64,000 nucleotides of DNA from CAZDCD01 sp964503885. Lineage in GTDB: Bacteria > Bacteroidota > Bacteroidia > Bacteroidales > UBA10428. Shown here piece by piece: positions 34,981-43,542 of the stretch; the stretch's first letter is position 1; every line of letters starts with the position of its first letter. The notes under the pieces were generated by a model. That model saw nothing but the letters and a program-made list of their open reading frames with translations. It did no database searches and had not been told where the DNA came from. Both the position numbers and the translations under genes were made by a program. The stretch is taken from assembly GCA_964503885.1 (NCBI GenBank), contig CAZDCD010000016.1, positions 1 through 64,000 on the forward strand, given 5' to 3'.

Positions 34981-36705
34981 ATGGCCATTCATGAACTGTC
35001 CGAACAGGAGATCATACGCAGGAATGCACTGCAGGAATTGAGGAATCTTGGAATAAATCCTTATCCGGCAGACGAATATAAGGTTAACACCACCACAACT
35101 GAGATCAGGACTACATACGATGCGGCAAAGAATACCCTTCAGGATATTTCTGTTGCGGGCAGGCTGATGTCAAAAAGGATCATGGGAAATGCTTCTTTTG
35201 CAGAACTTCAGGATGAGAAAGGCAGAATACAGCTTTATTTCAAGCGCGATGATATTTGTCCCGCTGAAGATAAAACTATGTATAATACAGTATTCAAAAA
35301 GCTTCTCGATATCGGTGATTTTATCGGGGTGAAAGGTTTTGTTTTTATTACCAGGATGGGTGAGATATCTATACATGTGAGGGAGTTCACGCTCCTGAGT
35401 AAATCCCTTAAGCCGTTGCCCATTGTCAAAGAAAAAGACGGCACACTATATGATGCCGTTACCGATCCTGAATTCAGGTATCGCCAGCGGTATGTCGACC
35501 TGGTGGTTAACCCGGGTGTAAAAGAAGTGTTCATTAAGCGTACAAAAATAATGAATTCGCTGCGTGAACTGTTTAATGCAAAAGGGTATCTTGAAGTTGA
35601 AACGCCGGTTCTTCAACCTATTCCCGGAGGTGCTGCAGCCCGGCCGTTCATAACCCACCATAATACCCTTGATATGCCTTTGTACCTAAGGATCGCCAAT
35701 GAGCTCTATCTTAAAAGGCTTATTGTCGGAGGATTTGAGGGCGTGTATGAATTCTCCAGGGATTTCAGGAATGAGGGAATGGACAGGATGCATAACCCCG
35801 AATTTACGGTTATGGAAATTTATGTGGCTTATAAAGATTACCTGTGGATGATGGATTTTACCGAAGAAATGATTGAAAAGGTTGCTTTGGATATTCACGG
35901 GAATACTTCAGTTCCATACAACGATAAGTCCATCGACTTTAAAAGGCCGTTTATGAGAATGACCATGATCGAGGCTATTAAACAATATGCAGGGATCGAT
36001 ATTACAGGAATGAATGAAAAACACCTGAAGGGTGCCTGCTATCAGCTTGGAATTGAAACTGACAATACCATGGGGAAAGGCAAACTTATCGATGCGATAT
36101 TCGGCGAAAAATGCGAACCGCACCTCATCCAGCCTGTATTTATTATGGATTACCCCGTGGAGATGTCACCTTTATGCAAGAAGCACCGCGATAATCCGGA
36201 GCTTACGGAACGATTTGAGCTGATCGTGAATGGCAAGGAACTTTGCAATGCGTATTCTGAGCTGAATGACCCTGATGACCAGCTTGAACGATTTCAGTAC
36301 CAGCTCAGGTTATCGGAAAAAGGTGATGATGAAGCAATGTATATCGATCAGGATTTTGTACGCTCCCTGGAATACGGCATGCCACCGACTTCGGGAATGG
36401 GATTGGGTATCGACAGGTTGACCATGATCATGACCGGCCAGCCGAGTATTCAGGATGTGCTGTTCTTTCCTCAGATGCGTCCCGAAAAGAAAGAAAAGTC
36501 CGATCCTGCCGGAAAATTTACTGAAATTGGCATTCCTGAGGAATGGTATGGAATACTGCAAAAACTGGGATATACAACAGTTGATAAACTTAAAAAACTG
36601 GAAAAACCCGGAAAACTCCACCAGGAATTATGCGGCTACAATAAAAAAAATAAACTCGGCTTTGCCAATCCCACTATGGAACAGGTGAATAGCTGGATTA
36701 GCTGA
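34981..36705 (+). CDS. lysS: Lysyl-tRNA synthetase (class II)
   Basis: A 574-residue class II synthetase that charges tRNA-Lys in the cytoplasm. The anticodon-binding OB-fold (about 50-150; ISVAGRLMSKRIMGNASFAEL) precedes the catalytic core. Motif 2 is FRNEGMDRMHNPEFTVMEIYVAY (given only as FRNEGMD and HNPEFT at about 260), and motif 3 is GMGLGIDRLTMI near 475. A C-terminal extension of about 70 residues (LQKLGYTTVDKLKKL) beyond the normal end is common in Bacteroidota lysS. The gene is preceded by a -7 promoter element and appears to be a single-gene unit. Confidence 0.96.
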   Translation: MAIHELSEQEIIRRNALQELRNLGINPYPADEYKVNTTTTEIRTTYDAAKNTLQDISVAGRLMSKRIMGNASFAELQDEKGRIQLYFKRDDICPAEDKTMYNTVFKKLLDIGDFIGVKGFVFITRMGEISIHVREFTLLSKSLKPLPIVKEKDGTLYDAVTDPEFRYRQRYVDLVVNPGVKEVFIKRTKIMNSLRELFNAKGYLEVETPVLQPIPGGAAARPFITHHNTLDMPLYLRIANELYLKRLIVGGFEGVYEFSRDFRNEGMDRMHNPEFTVMEIYVAYKDYLWMMDFTEEMIEKVALDIHGNTSVPYNDKSIDFKRPFMRMTMIEAIKQYAGIDITGMNEKHLKGACYQLGIETDNTMGKGKLIDAIFGEKCEPHLIQPVFIMDYPVEMSPLCKKHRDNPELTERFELIVNGKELCNAYSELNDPDDQLERFQYQLRLSEKGDDEAMYIDQDFVRSLEYGMPPTSGMGLGIDRLTMIMTGQPSIQDVLFFPQMRPEKKEKSDPAGKFTEIGIPEEWYGILQKLGYTTVDKLKKLEKPGKLHQELCGYNKKNKLGFANPTMEQVNSWIS

Positions 36706-36797
36706 CATTCGTGGTCTCATGGTTCTTTTCCCTTTTTTTGCCCCTGATCTGCCTCCTCAAATGCTGAGTTATCAATATGTTAAATTATGGCTACGGA

Positions 36798-36829
36798 TTT
36801 GGCACGTATAATGTTTTTTCATATATTTG
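36798..36829 (+). promoter_or_regulatory. Promoter of the DoxX gene
   Basis: TTTG at 36798-36801 and TATATTTG at 36822-36829, separated by 20 bases, match the Bacteroidota -33/-7 consensus at both elements and in spacing. It is the clearest promoter in the window and supports the phylum assignment. Confidence 0.75.
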
Positions 36830-36855
36830 ATAATTAACCAATTAAATCCATACTT

Positions 36856-37215
36856 ATGAAAATCTTATCTACTATTGGTCGATTTGTTTATGCAATTCCG
36901 TTCATTGTTTTCGGAATTTTTCACTTTATGAATGCCCCGGGTATGGCAGAGATGATGCTTGCAAAATGGCCGGCAGCCACATTTCTTGTTTATCTGTACG
37001 GAGTAGGATTATTCCTGGCAGGTATAGCCATTATTCTTAACCTGTATGCAAGGCTCGCATGTATTTTGCTGGCAGCTTTGCTGTTTATTATTATTATCGG
37101 AATCCAGGTGCCGGGCCTCTCTGCTGAAGCTACGAGGCAATTGTCTACAACAATGCTTTTAAAAGATACGGCATTGATGGGGGCTGCCTTATTTATGGCA
37201 GGTACATTTAAATGA
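36856..37215 (+). CDS. DoxX-family membrane protein
   Basis: A 119-residue protein with four hydrophobic segments and the DoxX-type start RFVYAIPFIVFGIFHF followed by AKWPAATFLVYLYGVGLFLAG. Members sit in the inner membrane and have been linked to redox or quinone-related functions, but their roles vary; nothing here fixes it. It has a strong dedicated promoter. A hairpin with a T-run lies 100 bases downstream. Confidence 0.85.
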   Translation: MKILSTIGRFVYAIPFIVFGIFHFMNAPGMAEMMLAKWPAATFLVYLYGVGLFLAGIAIILNLYARLACILLAALLFIIIIGIQVPGLSAEATRQLSTTMLLKDTALMGAALFMAGTFK

Positions 37216-37246
37216 TTTCTGCATTAGCGGTACACAAAAAAAATAG

Positions 37247-37277
37247 TTGCATTTAGCCGGAATATTTTGTATCTTTA
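37247..37277 (+). promoter_or_regulatory. Orphan promoter after DoxX
   Basis: TTG at 37247-37249 and TATCTTTA at 37270-37277 with 20 bases between them. No open frame follows before the hairpin at 37321-37346, so any transcript would be about 60 bases long. Confidence 0.45.
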
Positions 37278-37316
37278 TCCGCCTTAAATTTTAAATTATT
37301 AATTGATTGACACTTT

Positions 37317-37346
37317 AAAAGCAAGGATTCATATCCTTGCTTTTTT
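37317..37346 (+). terminator. Intrinsic terminator
   Basis: GCAAGGAT (37321-37328) pairs with ATCCTTGC (37333-37340) around TCAT, with AAAA before and six T after the stem. It could end DoxX transcription or a short RNA started at about 37284. Confidence 0.85.
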
Positions 37347-37488
37347 ATTATCATTTATTGCATATTTCCCGTAATTATTTTTCAACATATTCAACCTGTT
37401 ATTTTTGAATTTATTACAGCATGCTATCAACCCGTACCTGTTCATTTCAGTGTTAATAAAGAAATTCCCAACCCTTCCGACTTTTACC

Positions 37489-37496
37489 TATATTTG
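37489..37496 (+). promoter_or_regulatory. -7 promoter element of parE
   Basis: TATATTTG, a perfect -7 match, 18 bases before the parE ATG, which predicts an almost leaderless message. Confidence 0.55.
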
Positions 37497-37513
37497 CTGT
37501 AAATCTGATATTA

Positions 37514-39355
37514 ATGAATGCTGCGGCTTATACTGAAGATGCAATACGTACGCTCGACTGGAGAGAGCATATCAGAAAACGTCCGGGAATGTATATCGGG
37601 AAACTGGGCGATGGTTCTTCCCAGGACGACGGTATATACGTGCTTCTGAAAGAGGTGCTTGATAACTCGGTGGATGAATTCATGATGGGATTCGGTAAGG
37701 TTATCGAAATAACAGTGAATGAACACCTGCTCTCGGTGAGGGATTTTGGACGGGGAATACCGCTGGGAAAGGTCAGGGATGTGGCATCGAAAATGAATAC
37801 CGGAGCAAAATACGACTCAAAAGTTTTTAAGAAAACCGTAGGCCTGAATGGAGTGGGCATCAAAGCTGTGAATGCACTCTGCTCGAAATTTGAAATACAT
37901 TCCTTCCGTGACGGGAAATCTTCACAAGCCTCTTTCGAAGAAGGTGACCTGATCAGCGAAACGGGTGAGATTGTCACTCAGCAGAAGAACGGTACACTCG
38001 TAACCTTTGTTCCCGATGAAAAGCTATTCGGGCATTTCAGATTTATCGACGATTATGTGGAACAGATGGTAAGGAATTATGGGTACCTGAACTCCGGTCT
38101 GACTATTCGTCTGAATGGCGCTGATTATTATTCAAAGAACGGATTGATGGACCTCCTGAATGAAAATCTCACCAGTGAATGCCTTTATCCGATCATACAC
38201 ATTAAAGACTCCGATATTGAAATTGCCATGACCCATGGTGATCATTACGGAGAAACCTATTATTCATTTGTGAACGGACAAAACACCTCCCAGGGCGGAA
38301 CACATCTTCTTGCATTCAAGGAAAGCATTGTGAAAACGGTAAGGGAATTTTATAAGAAAGATTTTGAACCTTCGGACATACGTACATCGATCATTGCTGC
38401 TGTGAGCATTAAAGTGGAGGAACCGGTATTTGAATCCCAGACCAAAACAAAACTCGGATCAAAGGATATGGGACCCCAGGGCCCCTCGGTGAGGAATTTC
38501 ATCGGGGATTTTGTTAAAAAGAACCTCGATAATTTTCTTCACAAACATCCTGAAATAGCTGATATCTTGCTCAGAAAGATCATTGAATCAGAGAAAGAAC
38601 GCAAAGCCATTTCAGGAATCCAAAAAATAGCGAGGGAAAGGGCTAAAAAGGCCAGTCTGCATAACCGTAAACTAAGGGACTGCAAGTTGCATTTCGGTGA
38701 CGACGATGATCGGAGGATGGATACTACCATATTCATCACTGAAGGTGATTCGGCAAGCGGATCGATTACGAAATCGCGCGATGTAAATACTCAGGCGGTT
38801 TTCAGCCTTAAGGGAAAACCACTCAATACCTTCGGTCTTACCAAAAAAATTGTGTACGAGAACGAAGAATTCAACCTGCTGCAGGCCGCACTGAATATCG
38901 AGGACGGCATTGAAAACCTGAGATACCACAATGTGGTAATTGCCACTGATGCCGACGTCGATGGCATGCACATCAGGTTGCTGTTGATCACTTTTTTTCT
39001 GCAGTTCTTTCCCGACCTGGTGAAAAACGGACATTTATATATTCTTCAGACTCCATTATTCAGGGTACGGAACAAGCAAAAAACAAAATATTGTTATTCC
39101 GACAATGAAAAGACAAAAGCTATCAGGGAGCTTGGCTCCAATCCTGAAATAACCCGCTTTAAAGGCCTGGGTGAAATATCTCCCGATGAATTCAGGTTTT
39201 TTATCGGCAAAGATATACGGCTGGAACCTGTAAGGCTGAAAAAAGATGATTCGGTATCGAGACTGCTGCCTTTTTACATGGGTAAAAATACCACCGAGAG
39301 GCAGGAATTTATCATTGAAAACTTACGAATTGAAGAAGATCTTGTAGAAATCTGA
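37514..39355 (+). CDS. parE: DNA topoisomerase IV subunit B
   Basis: A 613-residue type IIA topoisomerase ATPase subunit. The GHKL ATPase domain has LDNSVDEF near residue 54, DFGRGIPLG near 79 and VGLNGVGIKAVNALC near 112. The transducer domain follows (SFVNGQNTSQGGTH). The Toprim domain has EGDSASGSI near 415 and DADVDGMHIR near 480. The enzyme relaxes and decatenates chromosomes using ATP. The short length lacks the E. coli GyrB insertion, and the pairing with an adjacent subunit A gene 32 bases downstream fits the second type IIA enzyme of Bacteroidota rather than gyrase. Confidence 0.92.
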   Translation: MNAAAYTEDAIRTLDWREHIRKRPGMYIGKLGDGSSQDDGIYVLLKEVLDNSVDEFMMGFGKVIEITVNEHLLSVRDFGRGIPLGKVRDVASKMNTGAKYDSKVFKKTVGLNGVGIKAVNALCSKFEIHSFRDGKSSQASFEEGDLISETGEIVTQQKNGTLVTFVPDEKLFGHFRFIDDYVEQMVRNYGYLNSGLTIRLNGADYYSKNGLMDLLNENLTSECLYPIIHIKDSDIEIAMTHGDHYGETYYSFVNGQNTSQGGTHLLAFKESIVKTVREFYKKDFEPSDIRTSIIAAVSIKVEEPVFESQTKTKLGSKDMGPQGPSVRNFIGDFVKKNLDNFLHKHPEIADILLRKIIESEKERKAISGIQKIARERAKKASLHNRKLRDCKLHFGDDDDRRMDTTIFITEGDSASGSITKSRDVNTQAVFSLKGKPLNTFGLTKKIVYENEEFNLLQAALNIEDGIENLRYHNVVIATDADVDGMHIRLLLITFFLQFFPDLVKNGHLYILQTPLFRVRNKQKTKYCYSDNEKTKAIRELGSNPEITRFKGLGEISPDEFRFFIGKDIRLEPVRLKKDDSVSRLLPFYMGKNTTERQEFIIENLRIEEDLVEI

Positions 39356-39387
39356 ATTCTTTAGGATCACTAATTGCACGAATTACC

Positions 39388-42024
39388 ATGAGCGTTGACG
39401 ATCTTGAATTGAACGGTGATATTGAATATGGAGAGCATGCTGTAAATAGCGGTGATATGCAGACCGAGGGTCAGTACGATCCTTCAGCTCATGTTACTCG
39501 GCTCTCGGGAATGTACCAGGACTGGTTTCTCGATTATGCCTCCTATGTTATTCTTGAGCGGGCTGTTCCCCATATGAACGATGGCCTGAAACCGGTTCAG
39601 AGGAGAATCCTCCATTCCATGAAAGAACTTGATGATGGCAGGTACAATAAGGTGGCTAATATCATCGGTCATACAATGCAGTACCACCCTCATGGTGACG
39701 CTTCTATTGGTGATGCGCTGGTACAGCTCGGGCAGAAAGACCTTATGATCGACACCCAGGGGAACTGGGGTAATATACATACAGGAGATAATGCCGCCGC
39801 ATCGAGGTATATTGAAGCAAGATTATCGAAATTTGCACTGGAGGTGGTTTTTAATCCAAAAACCACACTCTGGAAGGCATCTTATGATGGGAGGAATAAA
39901 GAACCCATTACTTTGCCGGTTAAATTCCCATTGCTTCTGGCACAAGGTGTTGAAGGAATCGCCGTAGGACTGGCTTCAAAAATCTTACCGCACAATTTTA
40001 ACGAACTGATCGATGCATCAATAGCAGTGCTTGAAGAGAAGGAATTCGAATTGTTCCCCGATTTTCTCACAGGCGGTCTGGTTGATGTTTCAAAATACAA
40101 TAACGGTCTTAGGGGAGGTACGGTAAAGATCAGGGCCAGAATAGGTAAGCTCGACAAAAAAACCCTGGTGATCACCGAACTGCCTTTCGGCAGGACTACC
40201 GGAAGCTTGATTGAGTCAATAATCAAAGCCAACGAGAAAGGAAAGATCAGGATACGGAAGATCGACGATAATACTGCCCGTAATGTCGAGATCCTGGTGC
40301 ACCTTGCACCAGGGATATCTCCTGATAAAACGATCGATGCGCTCTATGCATTTACAGATTGTGAAATACCGGTCTCACCCAACGCCTGTGTGATCGAATA
40401 TAACAAACCACGCTTTGCAGGAGTGAATGAAATTCTCAGGATGTCTGCCCGCAATACCGTGGAACTGCTTAAACGGGAACAGGAAATAAGGCTTGGTGAA
40501 CTTGAGGATGGCTGGCACGCGTCATCATTGGAAAAGATTTTTATTGAAAACGAGCTGTACGAGAATATTAAGGAATGCAAGACCGAAGAAGAAATACTGG
40601 ACACGATAGGTAAAAGCCTTGAACCATTCAGGGAACAGCTTTTCCGGGATGTTACGCCTGATGATCTGGTCAGGCTTTCAAATATTCCTATTAAGCGGAT
40701 ATCAAAATACAGCTCATTTAAGGCCGATGAGCATATCAAAAATATCGAGAAGGAAATTCAGGAGGTAAAGAATAACATAAAAAATATAGTTCCCTTTGCC
40801 ATTAAGTATTACAGGCGGATAAAAGAGAAGTTCGGGAAGGACAGGGAACGGAAAACAGAAATCAGGAGTTTCGATACTATAGAAGCCACCAAAGTAGTGG
40901 CTACCAATGAAAAACTTTATGTGAACCGGACTGAAGGATTTGTCGGAACGAGTCTAAAAAAGGATGAATTTGTTTGTGAATGTTCTGACATCGATGATAT
41001 TATAGTGATAAAGCGTGATGGAAAGTACCGCATTATCAAGGTTGATGATAAATCGTTTGTAGGAAAAGATATCCTGCATGTGGCAGTTTTTAAGAAAAAC
41101 GATACACGCACCATTTACAATACCGTTTACAGGGATGGAAAATCGGGAGTGACCTATATGAAACGCTGTGCAATATCGGGACTTACCCGCGACAAAGAGT
41201 ATGACCTTACTCTGGGTGCGGATGGATCGCGACTTCTTTACCTGAGTGCAAACCCTAACGGTGAAGCAGAGATTATAAAAGTATTTTTGAAATCCCGGCC
41301 GAGATTAAGGAACCTTCTTGTGGAAGTCGATTTCGGTGAGTTGGCCATTAAAGGAAGATCATCGATGGGAAATATCGTAACAAAATATGGCGTGCATAAA
41401 GTGGTGCTGAAAGAAAAGGGAGGTTCGACACTGGGCGGTAGAAAGATATGGTTCGATGAAGATGTGCTTAGGCTCAACCATGATATAAGGGGTAAATACC
41501 TGGGCGAGTTCAAAGACGAGGAAAGAATACTGGTTATCACCAAATCAGGGACTTTCAGAACAACATCGGTCGACATATCCAATCATTTTGAGGACGATCT
41601 GATCGTTATTGAAAAATTCAACGCTGAAAAAATATATTCGTCGGTATATTTTGATGCTGCACAGAAATACTATTACCTCAAAAGGTTCAATGCCGAGCTC
41701 TCGGAAAAACCGGTGAGCTTTATCGGAGATGATGAAGCATCGAGGCTGATCAGGATTACAGAAGTCGACTTTCCGAGACTCGAAATAGAGTTTGGCGGAA
41801 AAAACAAGAACCGGGTAAATGAAATCATTGAGGTCGCTGAATTTATCGGTATAAAAAGCTTCAAAGCTAAAGGAAAACGGCTGTCGAACTACGAGGTGGC
41901 CGTGGTTAAAGAGCTTGAACCGTTAAAGACAAAAGCCGAAGAGCAGCTGGAATCGGCACAGGAACCCGGCAATGACCAGGAGGATGAAACGAACGGGGAA
42001 CAAATGGCCTTCGAATTCCAATAG
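39388..42024 (+). CDS. parC: DNA topoisomerase IV subunit A
   Basis: An 878-residue DNA-breaking subunit. The winged-helix region with LKPVQRRILHSM leads to AASRYIEARL, in which Tyr141 is the active-site tyrosine. The tower and coiled coil occupy roughly residues 200-500 and the C-terminal DNA-wrapping propeller roughly 510-840. The GyrA-box of true gyrase is not evident, in keeping with topoisomerase IV. An N-terminal acidic extension of about 30 residues and a Gln/Glu-rich tail frame the protein. It is co-transcribed with parE and convergent with the MFS gene. Confidence 0.92.
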   Translation: MSVDDLELNGDIEYGEHAVNSGDMQTEGQYDPSAHVTRLSGMYQDWFLDYASYVILERAVPHMNDGLKPVQRRILHSMKELDDGRYNKVANIIGHTMQYHPHGDASIGDALVQLGQKDLMIDTQGNWGNIHTGDNAAASRYIEARLSKFALEVVFNPKTTLWKASYDGRNKEPITLPVKFPLLLAQGVEGIAVGLASKILPHNFNELIDASIAVLEEKEFELFPDFLTGGLVDVSKYNNGLRGGTVKIRARIGKLDKKTLVITELPFGRTTGSLIESIIKANEKGKIRIRKIDDNTARNVEILVHLAPGISPDKTIDALYAFTDCEIPVSPNACVIEYNKPRFAGVNEILRMSARNTVELLKREQEIRLGELEDGWHASSLEKIFIENELYENIKECKTEEEILDTIGKSLEPFREQLFRDVTPDDLVRLSNIPIKRISKYSSFKADEHIKNIEKEIQEVKNNIKNIVPFAIKYYRRIKEKFGKDRERKTEIRSFDTIEATKVVATNEKLYVNRTEGFVGTSLKKDEFVCECSDIDDIIVIKRDGKYRIIKVDDKSFVGKDILHVAVFKKNDTRTIYNTVYRDGKSGVTYMKRCAISGLTRDKEYDLTLGADGSRLLYLSANPNGEAEIIKVFLKSRPRLRNLLVEVDFGELAIKGRSSMGNIVTKYGVHKVVLKEKGGSTLGGRKIWFDEDVLRLNHDIRGKYLGEFKDEERILVITKSGTFRTTSVDISNHFEDDLIVIEKFNAEKIYSSVYFDAAQKYYYLKRFNAELSEKPVSFIGDDEASRLIRITEVDFPRLEIEFGGKNKNRVNEIIEVAEFIGIKSFKAKGKRLSNYEVAVVKELEPLKTKAEEQLESAQEPGNDQEDETNGEQMAFEFQ

Positions 42025-42058
42025 ATCGTACATCCAAAACTATTTCCTGTAAGATCAT

Positions 42059-43282
42059 TTATCCATGCTTTTCCTGGATGTTATTTACCCTGTTTCGGAT
42101 TGTCTGGTTAATTTTTTTCAAAATCCCGAATACAAGCAATGTAATAATGATGAGCAACAATATAAGTATTGACTCAACCATCATTGCTCCCCTCATGGTA
42201 ATTTTCACTGCCAGAAAACCAGTCCATAAGTTCCCGGCTGCCATACCGCCACCGAAATAGAAAGCATAAACAAATGACTGTCCGGTAGATCTCCACTCCG
42301 CCGGAATGAAATGGTGTACAAAAGTTATAAATGCTACCAGGAACAGGGCCAGGCAAATACCATGTGATACACCAATCATTATAGCTATCCATGGATTTGT
42401 GTTAAGGCTGTAACCCAGAAGTCTCAATGAAGTTACGAGCATAGTGAGAACAATTGTTCGTCGCGCGCCGATCTTGTCAACAATCTTCCTGCCGTATATG
42501 AAAAAAGGAACTTCGGCCATGGCCTGAAAAAAATATGCGTATCCCACATGATAGTATTGAGCACCTATCTCGGCATAGTATATGTTAATAAACAAATGGA
42601 TTGGAGCTGAAAAAATCCCGTAAAAAAGCATGATTATTAACATGATATAAAGCCGTTTATCCCGGAATACAATCTCCCTCAGATGTCGAAGCTTCAGCGA
42701 TTGGAGGTTCTTTACCACGATCAGGGGACGGTAGATAAACCGTATGATCAGCCAGTTTAAGACCAAAATAGTGGATGCTATCGGGAAGATCAGGTACACA
42801 TTTTCGGAACTTATAAAGTATCCGGTAACGACCGACGATATAGCCCAACCTACAGAAGCCCATAGCCTTAGTTCTCCGTATGACAGGTTTTTATGCTGTT
42901 CCAGAAAATCGAGAGAAATGCTGTCAAAAAGCGGGACCAGTGGATTGTAAAAAAGTGTAAAAAAATACGTGAATGCCAGTACCGATATGAATGATCTCTG
43001 GAGGATAAATCCATACAGGAAAGCTATAACCAAAAACATATTGAACAGAAGGATGTTCTTTCGTCCAAACCTGTCTGCAATCATACCCCAGAAGGGTAAA
43101 AGCAGCAGAGTATTGATCTGCTGAATTGCCGATACCATGCCTATTTCCGAATCGCTGAGCCCGGCATAATTTTTAAGGAACAGGTTGAAATACGATAACC
43201 ATGACGAAGCAGCCGCATAAGTCAGAAAAAATACCACCTTAATTACGGTTGTCTGATATCGTGAGTTGCCTGACCTGATCAT
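42059..43282 (-). CDS. MFS transporter (LacY/nucleoside-symporter-like)
   Basis: A protein of 407 residues from MIRSGNSRYQ (43282); an ATG at 43351 adds an unlikely N-terminus. Twelve hydrophobic segments are present, with the loop motif GMIADRFGRKN between helices 2 and 3 and GRKIVDKIGARRT in the second half. The arrangement (SYGELRLWASVGWAISSVVTG) is that of the MFS_1-like group with LacY and phenylpropionate/nucleoside proton symporters. The substrate is unknown. The gene is convergent with parC and divergent from the histidine kinase. Confidence 0.87.
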   Translation of the reverse strand: MIRSGNSRYQTTVIKVVFFLTYAAASSWLSYFNLFLKNYAGLSDSEIGMVSAIQQINTLLLLPFWGMIADRFGRKNILLFNMFLVIAFLYGFILQRSFISVLAFTYFFTLFYNPLVPLFDSISLDFLEQHKNLSYGELRLWASVGWAISSVVTGYFISSENVYLIFPIASTILVLNWLIIRFIYRPLIVVKNLQSLKLRHLREIVFRDKRLYIMLIIMLFYGIFSAPIHLFINIYYAEIGAQYYHVGYAYFFQAMAEVPFFIYGRKIVDKIGARRTIVLTMLVTSLRLLGYSLNTNPWIAIMIGVSHGICLALFLVAFITFVHHFIPAEWRSTGQSFVYAFYFGGGMAAGNLWTGFLAVKITMRGAMMVESILILLLIIITLLVFGILKKINQTIRNRVNNIQEKHG

Positions 43283-43542
43283 CTGATGACGGAAAAATAA
43301 CAAGCTGCAAAAATGGTAAGATTTTATGAGATAGTAAAATATTAATACCATCTGACTAAAAGACCAGGCTGCATATCCGGGATAAAATGCACCTGAAATA
43401 ATCCGGCATGCAAGAAAAAAACCTGCAAAACCGGCAGCGAAAATTAAAAATTGCCGGAATCTTTAACTATTTTTCACGGGCGATAAAACTCAACGCAATT
43501 ATTGGCGTTATTAAATTTAGTAAGAATGCAATTCATTGTTCG

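Noticed and set aside
36798..36815. TTTGGCACG before the DoxX gene read as a sigma-54 -24 element.
   Set aside because: The -12 half reads ATGTT rather than TTGCA, there is no activator palindrome, and the same bases form the -33 part of a better TTTG-N20-TATATTTG promoter.
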